Below are positions 1 to 8,587 of a stretch of DNA of 23,872 bases, piece after piece. The stretch covers positions 1-23,872 of the forward strand of contig JAFLRW010000010.1 of the NCBI GenBank assembly GCA_022511285.1. The letters are read 5' to 3'. The position numbers and the translations under genes are program-made. This stretch comes from Duncaniella sp. (GTDB taxonomy: Bacteria; Bacteroidota; Bacteroidia; Bacteroidales; Muribaculaceae). The notes below the pieces were generated by a model. That model was not told the origin of the DNA. It saw nothing but the letters and a program-made list of their open reading frames with translations, and made no database searches. Positions within the stretch are counted from its first letter, which is position 1, and the number at the start of each line of letters is the position of its first letter.

Positions 1-1
1 T

Positions 2-1942
2 AATAAAAACCGCCAGCTGCCCCACAATGAGGTGAGCGAGGAGGATGTGCAGAAGCAGGTGAAGGAGACGCTTGCCCGTCTCACTTCCAAAGATAAAGGC
101 CAGAAGAAAGGGGCCAAATGGCGTAAGGAGAAACGTGAAGCGTTTGCCTCCCACGCACGAGAGGCCGCCGCAGAGGCCGCCGCAGAGAGCAAGACTCTGC
201 AAATCACAGAGTTTGTCACCGCCAATGACTTGGCAGTGATGATGGATGTGCCGGTCAACAATGTCATAGCCACGTGTATGAGTATGGGTGTGATGGTATC
301 CATTAACCAGCGCCTTGATGCAGAGACGATTAACATTGTGGCAGAGGAGTTTGGCTTCAAGACGGAATATGTGTCGGCCGAGGTGGTGGAGGCTATCGGA
401 ACCGAGGAGGAAGACCGGGAGGAAGACCTCGTGACCCGCTCGCCGATAGTGACCGTGATGGGCCACGTGGACCACGGCAAGACCTCGCTCCTCGACTATA
501 TCCGTAATGCCAATGTGATAGCCGGCGAGGCCGGCGGCATCACGCAGCATATCGGCGCCTACAACGTCACCCTGTCAGACGGCCGCCATATCACCTTCCT
601 TGACACCCCCGGCCACGAAGCCTTCACCGCTATGCGTGCCCGCGGAGCCAAGGTGACCGACCTTTGTATCATTATAGTTGCGGCAGACGATAATGTGATG
701 CCGCAGACAATCGAGGCCATCAACCACGCCTCGGCAGCCGGTGTCCCCATAGTGTTTGCCATCAACAAGATAGATAAGCCCACCGCTAATCCCGATAAAA
801 TCAAGGAAGCCCTTGCCCAGATGAACTATCTGGTGGAGGAGTGGGGCGGCAAATATCAGAGTCAGGATGTCTCGGCCAAGAAGGGTATAGGCGTTGAAGA
901 GCTTATGGAAAAAGTGCTCCTCGAGGCCGAGATGCTCGACCTCAAGGCCAATCCCAACCGCCGCGCCACGGGCTCAATCATAGAGTCGTCGCTCGACAAA
1001 GGGCGAGGCTATGTGGCCACAATCCTTGTGCAGAACGGCACTTTGCGAGTGGGCGACGTGATACTCGCCGGCACCCACTACGGAAAGGTAAAGGCAATGT
1101 TCAATGAGCGCAATCAGCGTATTCAAGAGGTGGGACCCGCCGAGCCGGCGCTCATCCTCGGCCTTAACGGCGCCCCAACGGCCGGCGACACCTTCAATGT
1201 GATGGAGACCGAGCAGGAGGCCCGCGAGATAGCCACGAAGCGCGAACAGCTGCAGCGAGAGCTGGGCCTGCGCACCTCAAAGCGCACCACCCTCGAGGAG
1301 ATAGGCCGCCGTCGCGCCATCGGCAACTTCCACGAGCTGAACATCATAGTGAAAGGCGACGTAGACGGCTCAATCGAAGCGCTATCCGACTCCCTGATCA
1401 AACTCTCCACCGAGGAGGTCAAGGTCAATGTGCTCCATAAGGCCGTGGGCGCCATCTCCGAGAGCGATGTCACTCTTGCCGCCGCATCCGATGCCATCAT
1501 AATCGGCTTCCAGGTGCGCCCGTCGCTGGCCGCCCGTCGAGCCGCCGAGCGCGACGGAGTGGAGATTAGACTCTATTCGGTCATCTATCAGGCAATCGAG
1601 GAGGTGAAGGACGCTATGGAGGGAATGCTTGCCCCGGAAATCAAAGAGGAGGTGACCGGCAACGCCGAAGTGCTCCAGACCTTCAAGATATCCAAGGTGG
1701 GCACTATCGCCGGCGCTATCGTGCGCGACGGACGCATCACGCGCAACTGCAAAGTGCGCCTGATTCGTGACGGCATAGTGCGCTACACGGGCGAACTCGG
1801 CTCACTCAAACGTATGAAAGATGATGTCAAGGAGGTGACATCGGGCTACGACTGCGGTATCTCGATAGCCGGGTATAATGATATCGTAGAGGGCGATATC
1901 ATCGAGGCATATCTCGAAGTGGAAGTCAAGAAGTCGCTCTAA
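2..1942 (+). CDS. infB: Translation initiation factor IF-2 (5' end cut by window edge)
   Basis: IF-2 is the cytoplasmic GTPase that brings initiator fMet-tRNA to the ribosome. The GTPase motifs are in order: GHVDHGKT (G1, 461-484), DTPGHEAF (G3, 602-625), NKID (G4, 764-775) and SAKKG (G5, 872-886). They are followed by the usual beta-barrel domains and a C-terminal domain ending in a VEVKKSL-type tail. The reading frame is open to the left edge: codons before the GTG at 32 read NKNRQLPHNE, which continues the basic IF-2 linker. The GTG is therefore not the real start, and the long variable N-terminal region lies outside the window. The stop is 17 nt before folK, on the same strand. Identification is firm; only the start is missing. 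Confidence 0.97.
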   Translation, partial: NKNRQLPHNEVSEEDVQKQVKETLARLTSKDKGQKKGAKWRKEKREAFASHAREAAAEAAAESKTLQITEFVTANDLAVMMDVPVNNVIATCMSMGVMVSINQRLDAETINIVAEEFGFKTEYVSAEVVEAIGTEEEDREEDLVTRSPIVTVMGHVDHGKTSLLDYIRNANVIAGEAGGITQHIGAYNVTLSDGRHITFLDTPGHEAFTAMRARGAKVTDLCIIIVAADDNVMPQTIEAINHASAAGVPIVFAINKIDKPTANPDKIKEALAQMNYLVEEWGGKYQSQDVSAKKGIGVEELMEKVLLEAEMLDLKANPNRRATGSIIESSLDKGRGYVATILVQNGTLRVGDVILAGTHYGKVKAMFNERNQRIQEVGPAEPALILGLNGAPTAGDTFNVMETEQEAREIATKREQLQRELGLRTSKRTTLEEIGRRRAIGNFHELNIIVKGDVDGSIEALSDSLIKLSTEEVKVNVLHKAVGAISESDVTLAAASDAIIIGFQVRPSLAARRAAERDGVEIRLYSVIYQAIEEVKDAMEGMLAPEIKEEVTGNAEVLQTFKISKVGTIAGAIVRDGRITRNCKVRLIRDGIVRYTGELGSLKRMKDDVKEVTSGYDCGISIAGYNDIVEGDIIEAYLEVEVKKSL

Positions 1943-1959
1943 GCGGCCCGCAACGAAGT

Positions 1960-2448
1960 GTGACAGTCCACCTTAACATCGGATCTAATATCTGCCATCG
2001 CCGCTCGGCTATAGAGCGGGCGGTGGCAGCCTTGTCAGAGGCCCTTCCGGGGGAGATGGCAGTGTCGGATTCCATCGAGACAGAGGCGTGGGGATTTGAG
2101 TCGGCACATCCGTTTCTCAATGTCGGGGTGAGCATCAGTCTAAGAGCGGCGCTTGCACCCGAGGAGGTGTTGAGGCGAGTGCAAAGAGCCGAACGGAGCG
2201 TCTCGGCAGCTCCTCACCGCAATGCAGACGGCACCTACCGCGACCGCGAGATTGATATTGACATCATAGCTATTGACGGACTGGAGATGGATACCCCCGG
2301 ACTGACACTTCCGCATCCGCTGATGCATCTGAGGGAGTTTGTGCTCCGCCCCCTCGCTGAGCTTGCCCCCGCCTGGTGTCATCCCCGTTTTGGGCTCACG
2401 CCGAAACAGTTGCTTGAACGGCTCAAGTCGAGTCAGTCGGGCCAATAA
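1960..2448 (+). CDS. folK: 2-amino-4-hydroxy-6-hydroxymethyldihydropteridine pyrophosphokinase
   Basis: HPPK transfers pyrophosphate from ATP to 6-hydroxymethyl-7,8-dihydropterin in cytoplasmic folate synthesis. The 162-residue protein has the family signatures: LNIGSN near the start (residues 5-10), DREIDIDI (95-102) with the Mg-binding Asp pair, and the closing PHPLMHLREFVLRPL block (about 119-132). Its length matches stand-alone HPPKs. The start is GTG at 1960; no in-frame ATG sits nearby and the protein begins directly with the first beta strand, so GTG is favoured. It follows infB by 17 nt and is probably co-transcribed with it. A promoter just after its stop suggests psd starts a new unit. 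Confidence 0.93.
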   Translation: MTVHLNIGSNICHRRSAIERAVAALSEALPGEMAVSDSIETEAWGFESAHPFLNVGVSISLRAALAPEEVLRRVQRAERSVSAAPHRNADGTYRDREIDIDIIAIDGLEMDTPGLTLPHPLMHLREFVLRPLAELAPAWCHPRFGLTPKQLLERLKSSQSGQ

Positions 2449-2450
2449 CA

Positions 2451-2482
2451 TTTGGTTGGTTTGAGAAAATTGATTAACTTTG
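2451..2482 (+). promoter_or_regulatory. Bacteroidota-type promoter for psd and downstream genes
   Basis: TTTG at 2451-2454, then exactly 20 nt, then TAACTTTG at 2475-2482, matches the Bacteroidota sigma factor pattern (-33 TTTG, -7 TAnnTTTG). Transcription would begin near 2489, about 50 nt before the psd ATG. It lies right after the folK stop and is the only such match I found between folK and the end of gldN. Confidence 0.75.
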
Positions 2483-2538
2483 TAATCGCAAACGTATAGA
2501 ATTGTGCCGCAAAGGCATCATTACCGTTAATATTCTCA

Positions 2539-3204
2539 ATGAGAGTCAAGATACATCGCGAGGGTTTGAACATCCTGATGGTGCTCCTGCTGATAATGGT
2601 TGTAATCAATCTGTCGGCGTGGATGTTTATCCGGCCGGTCGAAATACCGATAGTGTTTTCGGCTGTCTGCGCTGTGCTTTATCTATTGGTTGTCAATTTT
2701 TTTCGTTCGCCACGTCGCACCTTTCGCGGAGACCGTGACAGAGTGGTGGTGTCGAGCGTTGACGGCACGGTGGTGGCTCTCGAAGAGGTGTTTGAGCCGG
2801 AGGTGCCCCGCCGCAAGGTGAAGATGCTTTCAGTGTTTATGTCGGTGTTCAATGTTCATGCCAACTGGTTTCCGGTGGACGGTGAGGTGCTTCTGGTGCG
2901 TCACCACAAGGGGCGTTTTCTGAGTGCCTATCTCCCGAAGGCCAGTGTGGAAAACGAGCGCTCCACAGTGCTGATCCGAGCTGAAAACGGCCAGGAGATA
3001 TTGATGCGCCAGATAGCCGGCGCTGTGGCCCGCCGCATTGTTACGTATGCAAACCCCGGCGAACGGGCAGATATCGAAGACCATATGGGCTTCATAAAGT
3101 TTGGCTCACGAGTTGACCTTTATCTGCCGCTCGACACCGAGATATTCGTAAAGATAGGCGACAAGACAGTGGGGGGTGTCACCACTGTTGCCCGTCTGCG
3201 ATGA
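2539..3204 (+). CDS. psd: Phosphatidylserine decarboxylase, short (archaeal/Bacteroidota) type
   Basis: This pyruvoyl enzyme removes CO2 from phosphatidylserine to give phosphatidylethanolamine at the inner membrane. At 221 residues it is the short class. Hydrophobic segments at about residues 11-32 and 36-55 anchor it; the central part carries the FMSVFNVHANWFPVDG block of the family. The self-cleavage site is in FIKFGSRVD: cleavage between Gly189 and Ser190 would turn Ser190 into the pyruvoyl group and yield beta and alpha chains. The substrate comes from pssA, 67 nt downstream. The ATG at 2539 is about 50 nt after the predicted transcription start. No defect is seen. Confidence 0.93.
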   Translation: MRVKIHREGLNILMVLLLIMVVINLSAWMFIRPVEIPIVFSAVCAVLYLLVVNFFRSPRRTFRGDRDRVVVSSVDGTVVALEEVFEPEVPRRKVKMLSVFMSVFNVHANWFPVDGEVLLVRHHKGRFLSAYLPKASVENERSTVLIRAENGQEILMRQIAGAVARRIVTYANPGERADIEDHMGFIKFGSRVDLYLPLDTEIFVKIGDKTVGGVTTVARLR

Positions 3205-3271
3205 CTCGCAAAGCCGCAAACGCTCTCTCTCTTTAAACTCTCTCTCAATCCCTCCAATAAACAAATAGCTG

Positions 3272-3976
3272 ATGAAAAGACTAATCCCCAACACCATCAC
3301 TTGTCTGAATCTACTGTGCGGCACATTGGCCGTGGTGATGGCCCTCAATCCTGAAGTGGTGGCGTGGGGCATATCTGCTCGCGACTGGGCCTTCATTCTT
3401 ATAGGAGCCGCTGCCGTGTTTGACTTCTGCGACGGGTTCAGTGCCAGAATCCTCAAGGCCTACTCCCCGATGGGAAAGGAGCTTGACTCACTCTCTGACC
3501 TTGTGAGTTTCGGCATAGCCCCCGCAATGCTTGTGCTCTCGTTGATGCTCTCGTGTGCGGCTGTGAAGTGGGTGGCCTTGGTGGCGCTTCTCATAGTGGT
3601 GTGTGGAGCGCTCCGACTTGCAAAATTTAATGTTGACACACGTCAGACCACCTCGTTTATCGGTCTGCCCATCCCGGCCAACGCCATATTCTGGATTGGG
3701 ACATTGGCGTGGATTGATGTCCACGGCTATCCGGGCGATGTGGTGATGTGTCTGCTTGTTGTGGCCCTGTCGCTTCTGATGGTGAGTGAGATTAAGATGT
3801 TTTCGCTCAAGTTTGCCACTTACGGGGTGAGAGAGAATCTGCGTCGCTATGTAATAATATTTGCAGCCGTATTCTTTATCCTTACCGACGGTCTTGCGGG
3901 ATTTGCGTGGACCATTGTGCTCTATCTCCTTATTTCGCTTTTCGGCAAGCGCACTGACCCGGATGCCGCTGATTGA
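3272..3976 (+). CDS. pssA: CDP-diacylglycerol--serine O-phosphatidyltransferase
   Basis: It makes phosphatidylserine from CDP-diacylglycerol and L-serine in the inner membrane, supplying Psd. The CDP-alcohol phosphatidyltransferase signature is intact: D54-G55, A58-R59, G68, D72 and D76 with the canonical spacing DG-x2-AR-x8-G-x3-D-x3-D. Several hydrophobic helices surround it, and the length (234 residues) is normal. The gene is 67 nt after psd; the gap is rich in CT repeats and has no promoter match. The DUF4834 gene begins 56 nt after the stop, so the three probably form one unit. Confidence 0.94.
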   Translation: MKRLIPNTITCLNLLCGTLAVVMALNPEVVAWGISARDWAFILIGAAAVFDFCDGFSARILKAYSPMGKELDSLSDLVSFGIAPAMLVLSLMLSCAAVKWVALVALLIVVCGALRLAKFNVDTRQTTSFIGLPIPANAIFWIGTLAWIDVHGYPGDVVMCLLVVALSLLMVSEIKMFSLKFATYGVRENLRRYVIIFAAVFFILTDGLAGFAWTIVLYLLISLFGKRTDPDAAD

Positions 3977-4032
3977 GCACTGCGAGAGTCTTTCGGGGGG
4001 ATGGAGAGATTGTCAGTAACTCAAACTCGAAG

Positions 4033-4356
4033 ATGCATACTGTAATAATCACTATACTTGTAGTCTACCTGTTCTGGTTTTATATCAGGCCTTGGTTGGT
4101 TAGATATGCCCGTCGGAAGATGGAGCAGCGGGTGCGCGATATGTTTGCTCGCCAGTTTGGGGAGGCCTTCGGTGGCGCTCCTTATGGCGAAGAGCCGCCA
4201 ACCGCCCGTCAGGAGCGACGCGGCAAGAAAATCCCTTCCGATGTGGGCGAATATGTGGATTTTGAAGAGTCCTCCTCGCCGCTTCCGCCTCCGCCGGCAG
4301 TGAATATACGCGCGGAGCAGCAGGTGACAGATATAGATTGGGTGGAGATTGACTGA
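4033..4356 (+). CDS. DUF4834 family small membrane protein
   Basis: A Bacteroidota-restricted family of unknown function. From the ATG at 4033 the product is 107 residues: one membrane helix at about 3-22 (rich in I, V, W, F), a very basic stretch (RYARRKMEQRVRD), a Gly- and Pro-rich linker, the motif KKIPSDVGEYVDFEE and an acidic end TDIDWVEID. Those two C-terminal motifs are how I recognise the family. The frame stays open upstream to a TTG at 3973 overlapping the pssA stop, but that would put 20 polar residues before the helix, so 4033 is preferred. It may act with the lipid enzymes beside it or with the T9SS genes that follow; the sequence does not decide. Confidence 0.8.
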   Translation: MHTVIITILVVYLFWFYIRPWLVRYARRKMEQRVRDMFARQFGEAFGGAPYGEEPPTARQERRGKKIPSDVGEYVDFEESSSPLPPPPAVNIRAEQQVTDIDWVEID

Positions 4357-4397
4357 TAGAATGCAATAATCCGCCCTTCGTCAGCGTTTAATCACTG

Positions 4398-5129
4398 ATG
4401 AACCGGCTATTTCACACACTGTTTGTTATGTCGGCCCTCCTCTTCTTCGGGGGAGTGGCCTCAACGGTTTCGGCCGCAGGGTTTAACGACAAGGTGCTCA
4501 ATAAGCCTTATGCCGATATGCGCCGCTGGCATCTTGGATTCTCTGTCGGGGTCCACACACAGGACTTTCTCTTCACTCACAATGGAATGGTGACTGACCA
4601 GGGGGAGGAATGGTATGCCGAGCAACCGGGCTTTTCTCCGGGGTTCTGTGTAAATGGCCTGGTTGACTATCGCCTGGGGCCGCTGCTGAATCTCCGCTTC
4701 ACTCCGGGGATGTATTTCGGCAATCGCGACGTGACGTTTCGCGAGTATAACACCGGAGCGGCCCTGCGTCAGAATGTCAAGACGGCATATGTGGTGATGC
4801 CGGTTGATTTGAAGTTTTCGGGGGTTCGTCTGCGCAACTCGCGTCCGTATCTCACGGCCGGAGTGATGCCCGCTGTCAATGTGACCGTCAAGAAGGGCGA
4901 CTATCTGCGTTTGAAGCCCGCCGAGGTCTATCTCACAGCCGGATTCGGGTGTGACTTCTATCTGCCGTATTTCAAATTCATCCCGGAGGTGAAATTCTGT
5001 TTCGGGCTCAGCGATGCGCTGGCGCGTCAACGCCCCGACCTCGAGGATGAGCCTGATAAAATTAAAATCACACGTTCACTCAGCAAGGCCCTCTCGCGCA
5101 TGGTGGTCTTCACTTTCTATTTTGAATGA
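4398..5129 (+). CDS. porT: PorT family outer-membrane protein of the type IX secretion system
   Basis: PorT is an outer-membrane beta-barrel needed for T9SS function; it was first defined in Porphyromonas gingivalis gingipain export. The 243-residue product has a Sec signal peptide (about residues 1-26, hydrophobic core then VSAAG) and alternating beta strands typical of an eight-stranded barrel. Family-like blocks are HLGFSVGVHTQDF near the start, LRFTPGMYFG mid-way and VKFCFGLSDAL near the end, and it finishes in the aromatic FYFE. It lies 41 nt after the DUF4834 gene, and its stop overlaps the start of porP by 4 nt (ATGA), which suggests translational coupling. Confidence 0.85.
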   Translation: MNRLFHTLFVMSALLFFGGVASTVSAAGFNDKVLNKPYADMRRWHLGFSVGVHTQDFLFTHNGMVTDQGEEWYAEQPGFSPGFCVNGLVDYRLGPLLNLRFTPGMYFGNRDVTFREYNTGAALRQNVKTAYVVMPVDLKFSGVRLRNSRPYLTAGVMPAVNVTVKKGDYLRLKPAEVYLTAGFGCDFYLPYFKFIPEVKFCFGLSDALARQRPDLEDEPDKIKITRSLSKALSRMVVFTFYFE

Positions 5130-6145
5130 TGAAATCCCTCCTCCGCTACATAACTCTCTTCTTCGTCACTCTGGCGGGCGGCCTCACTTCGGCGGCTCAG
5201 GGCGATGCTCTCTTCACGCAGTATTGGGCAGTGCCCACATATTACAATCCCGCGGCAGCAGGCGACACCGACAATATCCGGCTGCGCGGAGACGCCCGTC
5301 TGCAGTGGCTCGGCATTGACAATGCGCCCCGCACATTCTTTGCATCGGCCGACATGCCGTTTAAGTTTCTTGAAAAACGCTTCGGTGTGGGAGTGGTCCT
5401 GCAGCAAGAGAGCGAAGGCCTTTTCCGCAACATAACGGCCGAAGCCCAGATAGGATATAAATTCCGAGCTCTTAAGGGTGAATTTACAGCGGCAGCGCAG
5501 GTGGGCTTCTTCAATGAGCAGTTCAGGGGCTCGGAGGTGTATATACCGGACGATGACGACTATCATCAGAGCGCAGACGATGCCATCCCTACTCGCGATC
5601 TTGCCGGCTATGCCTTAGACCTCGGCGCGGGGATCTACTATGTCCATCCGCGCTTCAATGCGGGGTTGTCGCTGCTTCACGCCAATTCGCCCACGGTCAC
5701 CTTCACCGATGAAAACAACTCGACCACTGCAGGAACGTCAGCCGGTGAGTCGGGGTCGGAAACAGCCAAAAAATATCAATTTACAGCCCGGCGCACTCTC
5801 TATTTCACCGCAGAAGGCAATATTCCGATTCGCAACACGTTATTTGAAGTGTTACCCTCCGTGTTGGTGCGCAGTGACTTTACTTTTACAGACGTTGCCG
5901 TCACGGGACGTGTTAGATATAATAAGATATTCTCAGCCGGCATAGGCTATCGTCACGGCGATGCAGTGTCGCTGCTTCTGGCGGCAGAGATAAAAGGCAT
6001 ATTTATAGGCTACAGCTATGACTATTCTCTCTCCGACATAGCGCGGGCCTCATCCGGCAGCCACGAGCTGGTGGCCGGCTATAATCTGAAACTCGATTTT
6101 TCGGAGAAGAACCGCAATAAACACAAGAGCATCCGCATAATGTAA
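5126..6145 (+). CDS. porP: PorP/SprF family type IX secretion outer-membrane protein
   Basis: PorP (SprF in gliding bacteria) is an outer-membrane barrel that links the T9SS motor/ring to the cell surface or to an adhesin. The 339-residue product has a signal peptide (residues 1-24, ending SAAQ) and the family hallmark just after it: DALFTQYWAVPTYYNPAAAG, followed by RLQWLGID and the SADMPF block. The beta-barrel continues to the C-terminus. The start ATG at 5126 overlaps the porT stop; a second ATG at 5129 is equally usable. GldK starts 3 nt after the stop, the order known from porP-porK in P. gingivalis. Confidence 0.92.
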   Translation: MMKSLLRYITLFFVTLAGGLTSAAQGDALFTQYWAVPTYYNPAAAGDTDNIRLRGDARLQWLGIDNAPRTFFASADMPFKFLEKRFGVGVVLQQESEGLFRNITAEAQIGYKFRALKGEFTAAAQVGFFNEQFRGSEVYIPDDDDYHQSADDAIPTRDLAGYALDLGAGIYYVHPRFNAGLSLLHANSPTVTFTDENNSTTAGTSAGESGSETAKKYQFTARRTLYFTAEGNIPIRNTLFEVLPSVLVRSDFTFTDVAVTGRVRYNKIFSAGIGYRHGDAVSLLLAAEIKGIFIGYSYDYSLSDIARASSGSHELVAGYNLKLDFSEKNRNKHKSIRIM

Positions 6146-6148
6146 TCT

Positions 6149-7588
6149 ATGAAACGAATCATAAACATACTCTTCTCACTCTCGCTCCTGGTAATGGTGG
6201 TGGCGTGTGCATCAGGCTCGCGCAGCTCTATGGGGGGCGAGGTCACCGGCGTCGGAGGGACATCATTCTCCGAGCCGACCCCCTACGGGATGGTGCTCGT
6301 GGGGCGTGGAGCCGTCAAGATGGGGCCGGCACAGGACGATTCGCTGTGGAATCTCCGAGCCGACCAGCGTGGCATCTCGGTTGATGCCTTCTGGATGGAT
6401 GAAACCGAGGTCACCAATGCCAAGTACAAACAGTTTGTGTTCTGGGTGCGCGACTCTATTATCCGCGAACGCCTCGCCGATCCCCGCTATGGCGGCAATG
6501 AGGAGTTTAAGATAGAGGAGGACCGCGAGGGGAATCCCATTACTCCGCGCCTGAACTGGTCAAAACCTATCCCCTGGCGCAACGCCAACGAGGATGAGCT
6601 GAGAGCTATTGAGAGTGTCTATCGCACTAATCCCATCACCGGAGTGCGCGAGCTTGACCACGAGCAGCTCAACTATCGCTACGAGGTCTATAATCTCACC
6701 GAGGCAGCCAAGCGTAAAAACAGGCTGAACCCCAATCGCCGTGAGTATAACACAGACCGCCCTGTGCCCGCCGAACTGCCGATAATCTCGAAGGACACGG
6801 CTTATATAGATGACGACGGTGAAATCCGCCGCGAGACTATCACCCGCGCTCTGACGGGCGATTACGACTTCCTCAACACCTACATAGTCAATGTCTACCC
6901 CGACACGACGGCCTGGATAAATGACTTTGACAACGCTTACAATGAGCCGTATGTGCGTCTCTACTTCTCACACGGCGGCTATTCGGACTATCCTGTTGTG
7001 GGTGTGAGCTGGGAGCAGGCCAACGCCTTTGCGAATTGGCGCACCGACTTCCTGCGCCGCTCTCTCGGCAAAGAAGGGGTCTACATAGAGCCCTACCGTC
7101 TGCCAACAGAGGCCGAGTGGGAGTATGCCGCACGCGCCGGACGCAGCGACAACATGTATCCCTGGGACGGCGATCTCCCTCTCACCGAGGACCAAGGCTG
7201 TTTCTATGCCAACTTCAAGCCCCAGGAAGGCAACTTTGTGCAGGACGGACAGCTAATCACATCGCGGGTCGGGACATACGCCCCCAACGACTTTGGACTC
7301 TATGATATGGCCGGCAATGTCAGTGAGTGGACCTCCACGGCATATAATGAAAGCGTGGGCCGACTGACATCTGACCTCAATCCGGAATATCGCTACGATG
7401 CCGCAAAGGAGGACCCCTATAAGATGAAGCGCAAGATAGTGCGCGGCGGTTCGTGGAAGGATGTGGCCCATAATGTGCGCTCCGACATCCGCTGGTGGGA
7501 GTATCAAAACGAGCAGCGTTCATATATCGGCTTCCGCTGTGTGCGCTCTCAGATAGGATTCGCCAAAGGCAATAAGCTCAAAAAGTAA
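6149..7588 (+). CDS. gldK: GldK/PorK, T9SS ring lipoprotein with FGE-sulfatase fold
   Basis: GldK is an outer-membrane lipoprotein that with GldN forms the large periplasmic ring of the T9SS. Residues 1-20 form a lipoprotein signal with lipobox VVAC, Cys20 being the lipidated residue. The rest resembles formylglycine-generating enzymes: VSWEQANAFANWR, RLPTEAEWEYAARAG, GNVSEWT, RGGSW and YIGFRCV. The two catalytic cysteines expected after RGGS are Asp438 and Val443 here, so the fold is structural, not enzymatic, as for other GldK proteins. An insertion of about 150 residues rich in charged and Tyr residues lies between the first strand and the VSWEQA block. It is 3 nt after porP and 17 nt before gldL. 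Confidence 0.95.
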   Translation: MKRIINILFSLSLLVMVVACASGSRSSMGGEVTGVGGTSFSEPTPYGMVLVGRGAVKMGPAQDDSLWNLRADQRGISVDAFWMDETEVTNAKYKQFVFWVRDSIIRERLADPRYGGNEEFKIEEDREGNPITPRLNWSKPIPWRNANEDELRAIESVYRTNPITGVRELDHEQLNYRYEVYNLTEAAKRKNRLNPNRREYNTDRPVPAELPIISKDTAYIDDDGEIRRETITRALTGDYDFLNTYIVNVYPDTTAWINDFDNAYNEPYVRLYFSHGGYSDYPVVGVSWEQANAFANWRTDFLRRSLGKEGVYIEPYRLPTEAEWEYAARAGRSDNMYPWDGDLPLTEDQGCFYANFKPQEGNFVQDGQLITSRVGTYAPNDFGLYDMAGNVSEWTSTAYNESVGRLTSDLNPEYRYDAAKEDPYKMKRKIVRGGSWKDVAHNVRSDIRWWEYQNEQRSYIGFRCVRSQIGFAKGNKLKK

Positions 7589-7605
7589 ATTAAGAAACCT
7601 TCACG

Positions 7606-8562
7606 ATGCAAAAAGATAAGCTCAAAGAAAAGTTTGGCACCATCACCAAGTGGGAAGGCGGACAGCGCCTCTTCAACTTTGCTTACTCAATAGGTGCTGC
7701 CATAGTAATCTGGGGTGCGCTTTTCAAGATACTACACCTGCCGGGAGGCAATACGCTACTCTGTATAGGCATGGGCACGGAGGTGCTGATGTTTATCCTC
7801 ACGGCCTTTGACCGCCCCCCGAAGGAGTATCACTGGGAGGATGTGTTTCCCGAACTTGACAGAGACTCGGAGGCCGAGGCCTCAGGTGCAGCCCGAGTGT
7901 CGGGCGGCGGCGGTGTCGTAGTGGTGGGAGGCGAAGGTGTTCCCGTGCAGGGGACTCCCGTTCAGGCCGGGGCGGCCGGACTGGCTGAAGTGGCCGGGCT
8001 CTCAGACATGGAGCGCGACAAACTTTCGGCCTCTATCACAAGAATGACTGAGGCGGCCGACCAGCTTTCGCGTATGGCCGACCTTGCTGCCGCCACACAG
8101 ACTTATCTGGAACAGATGAGCACTATCGCCGGGCAGATGGAGCAGCTCAGTCTCACCACTCAGGCTCTCAACTCAGTCTCCGAGGTGCTCCTTGAGTCGT
8201 ATCGCGCCATCACGGGCAATTCCTCTGATCTTGCAGCCAACTCTCAGGGGTATATCACACAGATGGCAGACCTTAACCGCAATTTAGGCGGTCTTAACAC
8301 CATCTATGAGATTCAGCTCAAGAGCGTCTCGTCGCAACTCGACTCTATTGACCGTGTGAACCGCGGCATCAAGGATATTCGCGATATGTATGAGAAGAGT
8401 GCGGCACAGAGTGCCCGCTACTGCGAGGAGACCGAGAAGATGGCGAGATCGATGGCTCAGCTCAACCAAGTGTATGAGAAGATGCTCCACGCTATGACGG
8501 TCAATATGTATCGTCCGATGATGAACGATATTCCTGCCGCCAATTCTTCAGGCACCGTTTAA
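7606..8562 (+). CDS. gldL: GldL/PorL, T9SS inner-membrane motor stator
   Basis: GldL forms the pentameric inner-membrane channel that, with GldM, uses the proton gradient to power T9SS. Two transmembrane helices are visible: about residues 22-42 (FAYSIGAAIVIWGALFKIL) and 50-68 (LLCIGMGTEVLMFILTAF). Glu59 in the second helix corresponds to the Glu reported as essential in Flavobacterium GldL (family knowledge, not aligned here). The cytoplasmic part has a low-complexity Gly/Val linker at about 98-130 (GGGG and VVVV runs), then long amphipathic helices likely to form a coiled coil. Spacing to gldK and gldM (17 and 25 nt) fits one operon. Confidence 0.95.
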   Translation: MQKDKLKEKFGTITKWEGGQRLFNFAYSIGAAIVIWGALFKILHLPGGNTLLCIGMGTEVLMFILTAFDRPPKEYHWEDVFPELDRDSEAEASGAARVSGGGGVVVVGGEGVPVQGTPVQAGAAGLAEVAGLSDMERDKLSASITRMTEAADQLSRMADLAAATQTYLEQMSTIAGQMEQLSLTTQALNSVSEVLLESYRAITGNSSDLAANSQGYITQMADLNRNLGGLNTIYEIQLKSVSSQLDSIDRVNRGIKDIRDMYEKSAAQSARYCEETEKMARSMAQLNQVYEKMLHAMTVNMYRPMMNDIPAANSSGTV

Positions 8563-8587
8563 TCCATATAGACCCACGCAATAATAT

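Noticed and set aside
32..34. GTG as the start of infB
   Set aside because: The frame is open to the window edge and upstream codons continue the IF-2 linker, so this is an internal valine.
2502..2738. 78-codon plus-strand frame overlapping the psd start
   Set aside because: It is out of frame with psd, whose protein is clearly the real product; no family features.
4461..5030. 189-codon minus-strand frame opposite porT
   Set aside because: It is a shadow of porT: no promoter, no domain, and the sense strand has a signal peptide and T9SS context.
7950..8000. Gly/Val-rich stretch in gldL as a possible frameshift or assembly error
   Set aside because: The frame stays open and the downstream coiled-coil matches GldL, so it is a normal low-complexity linker.
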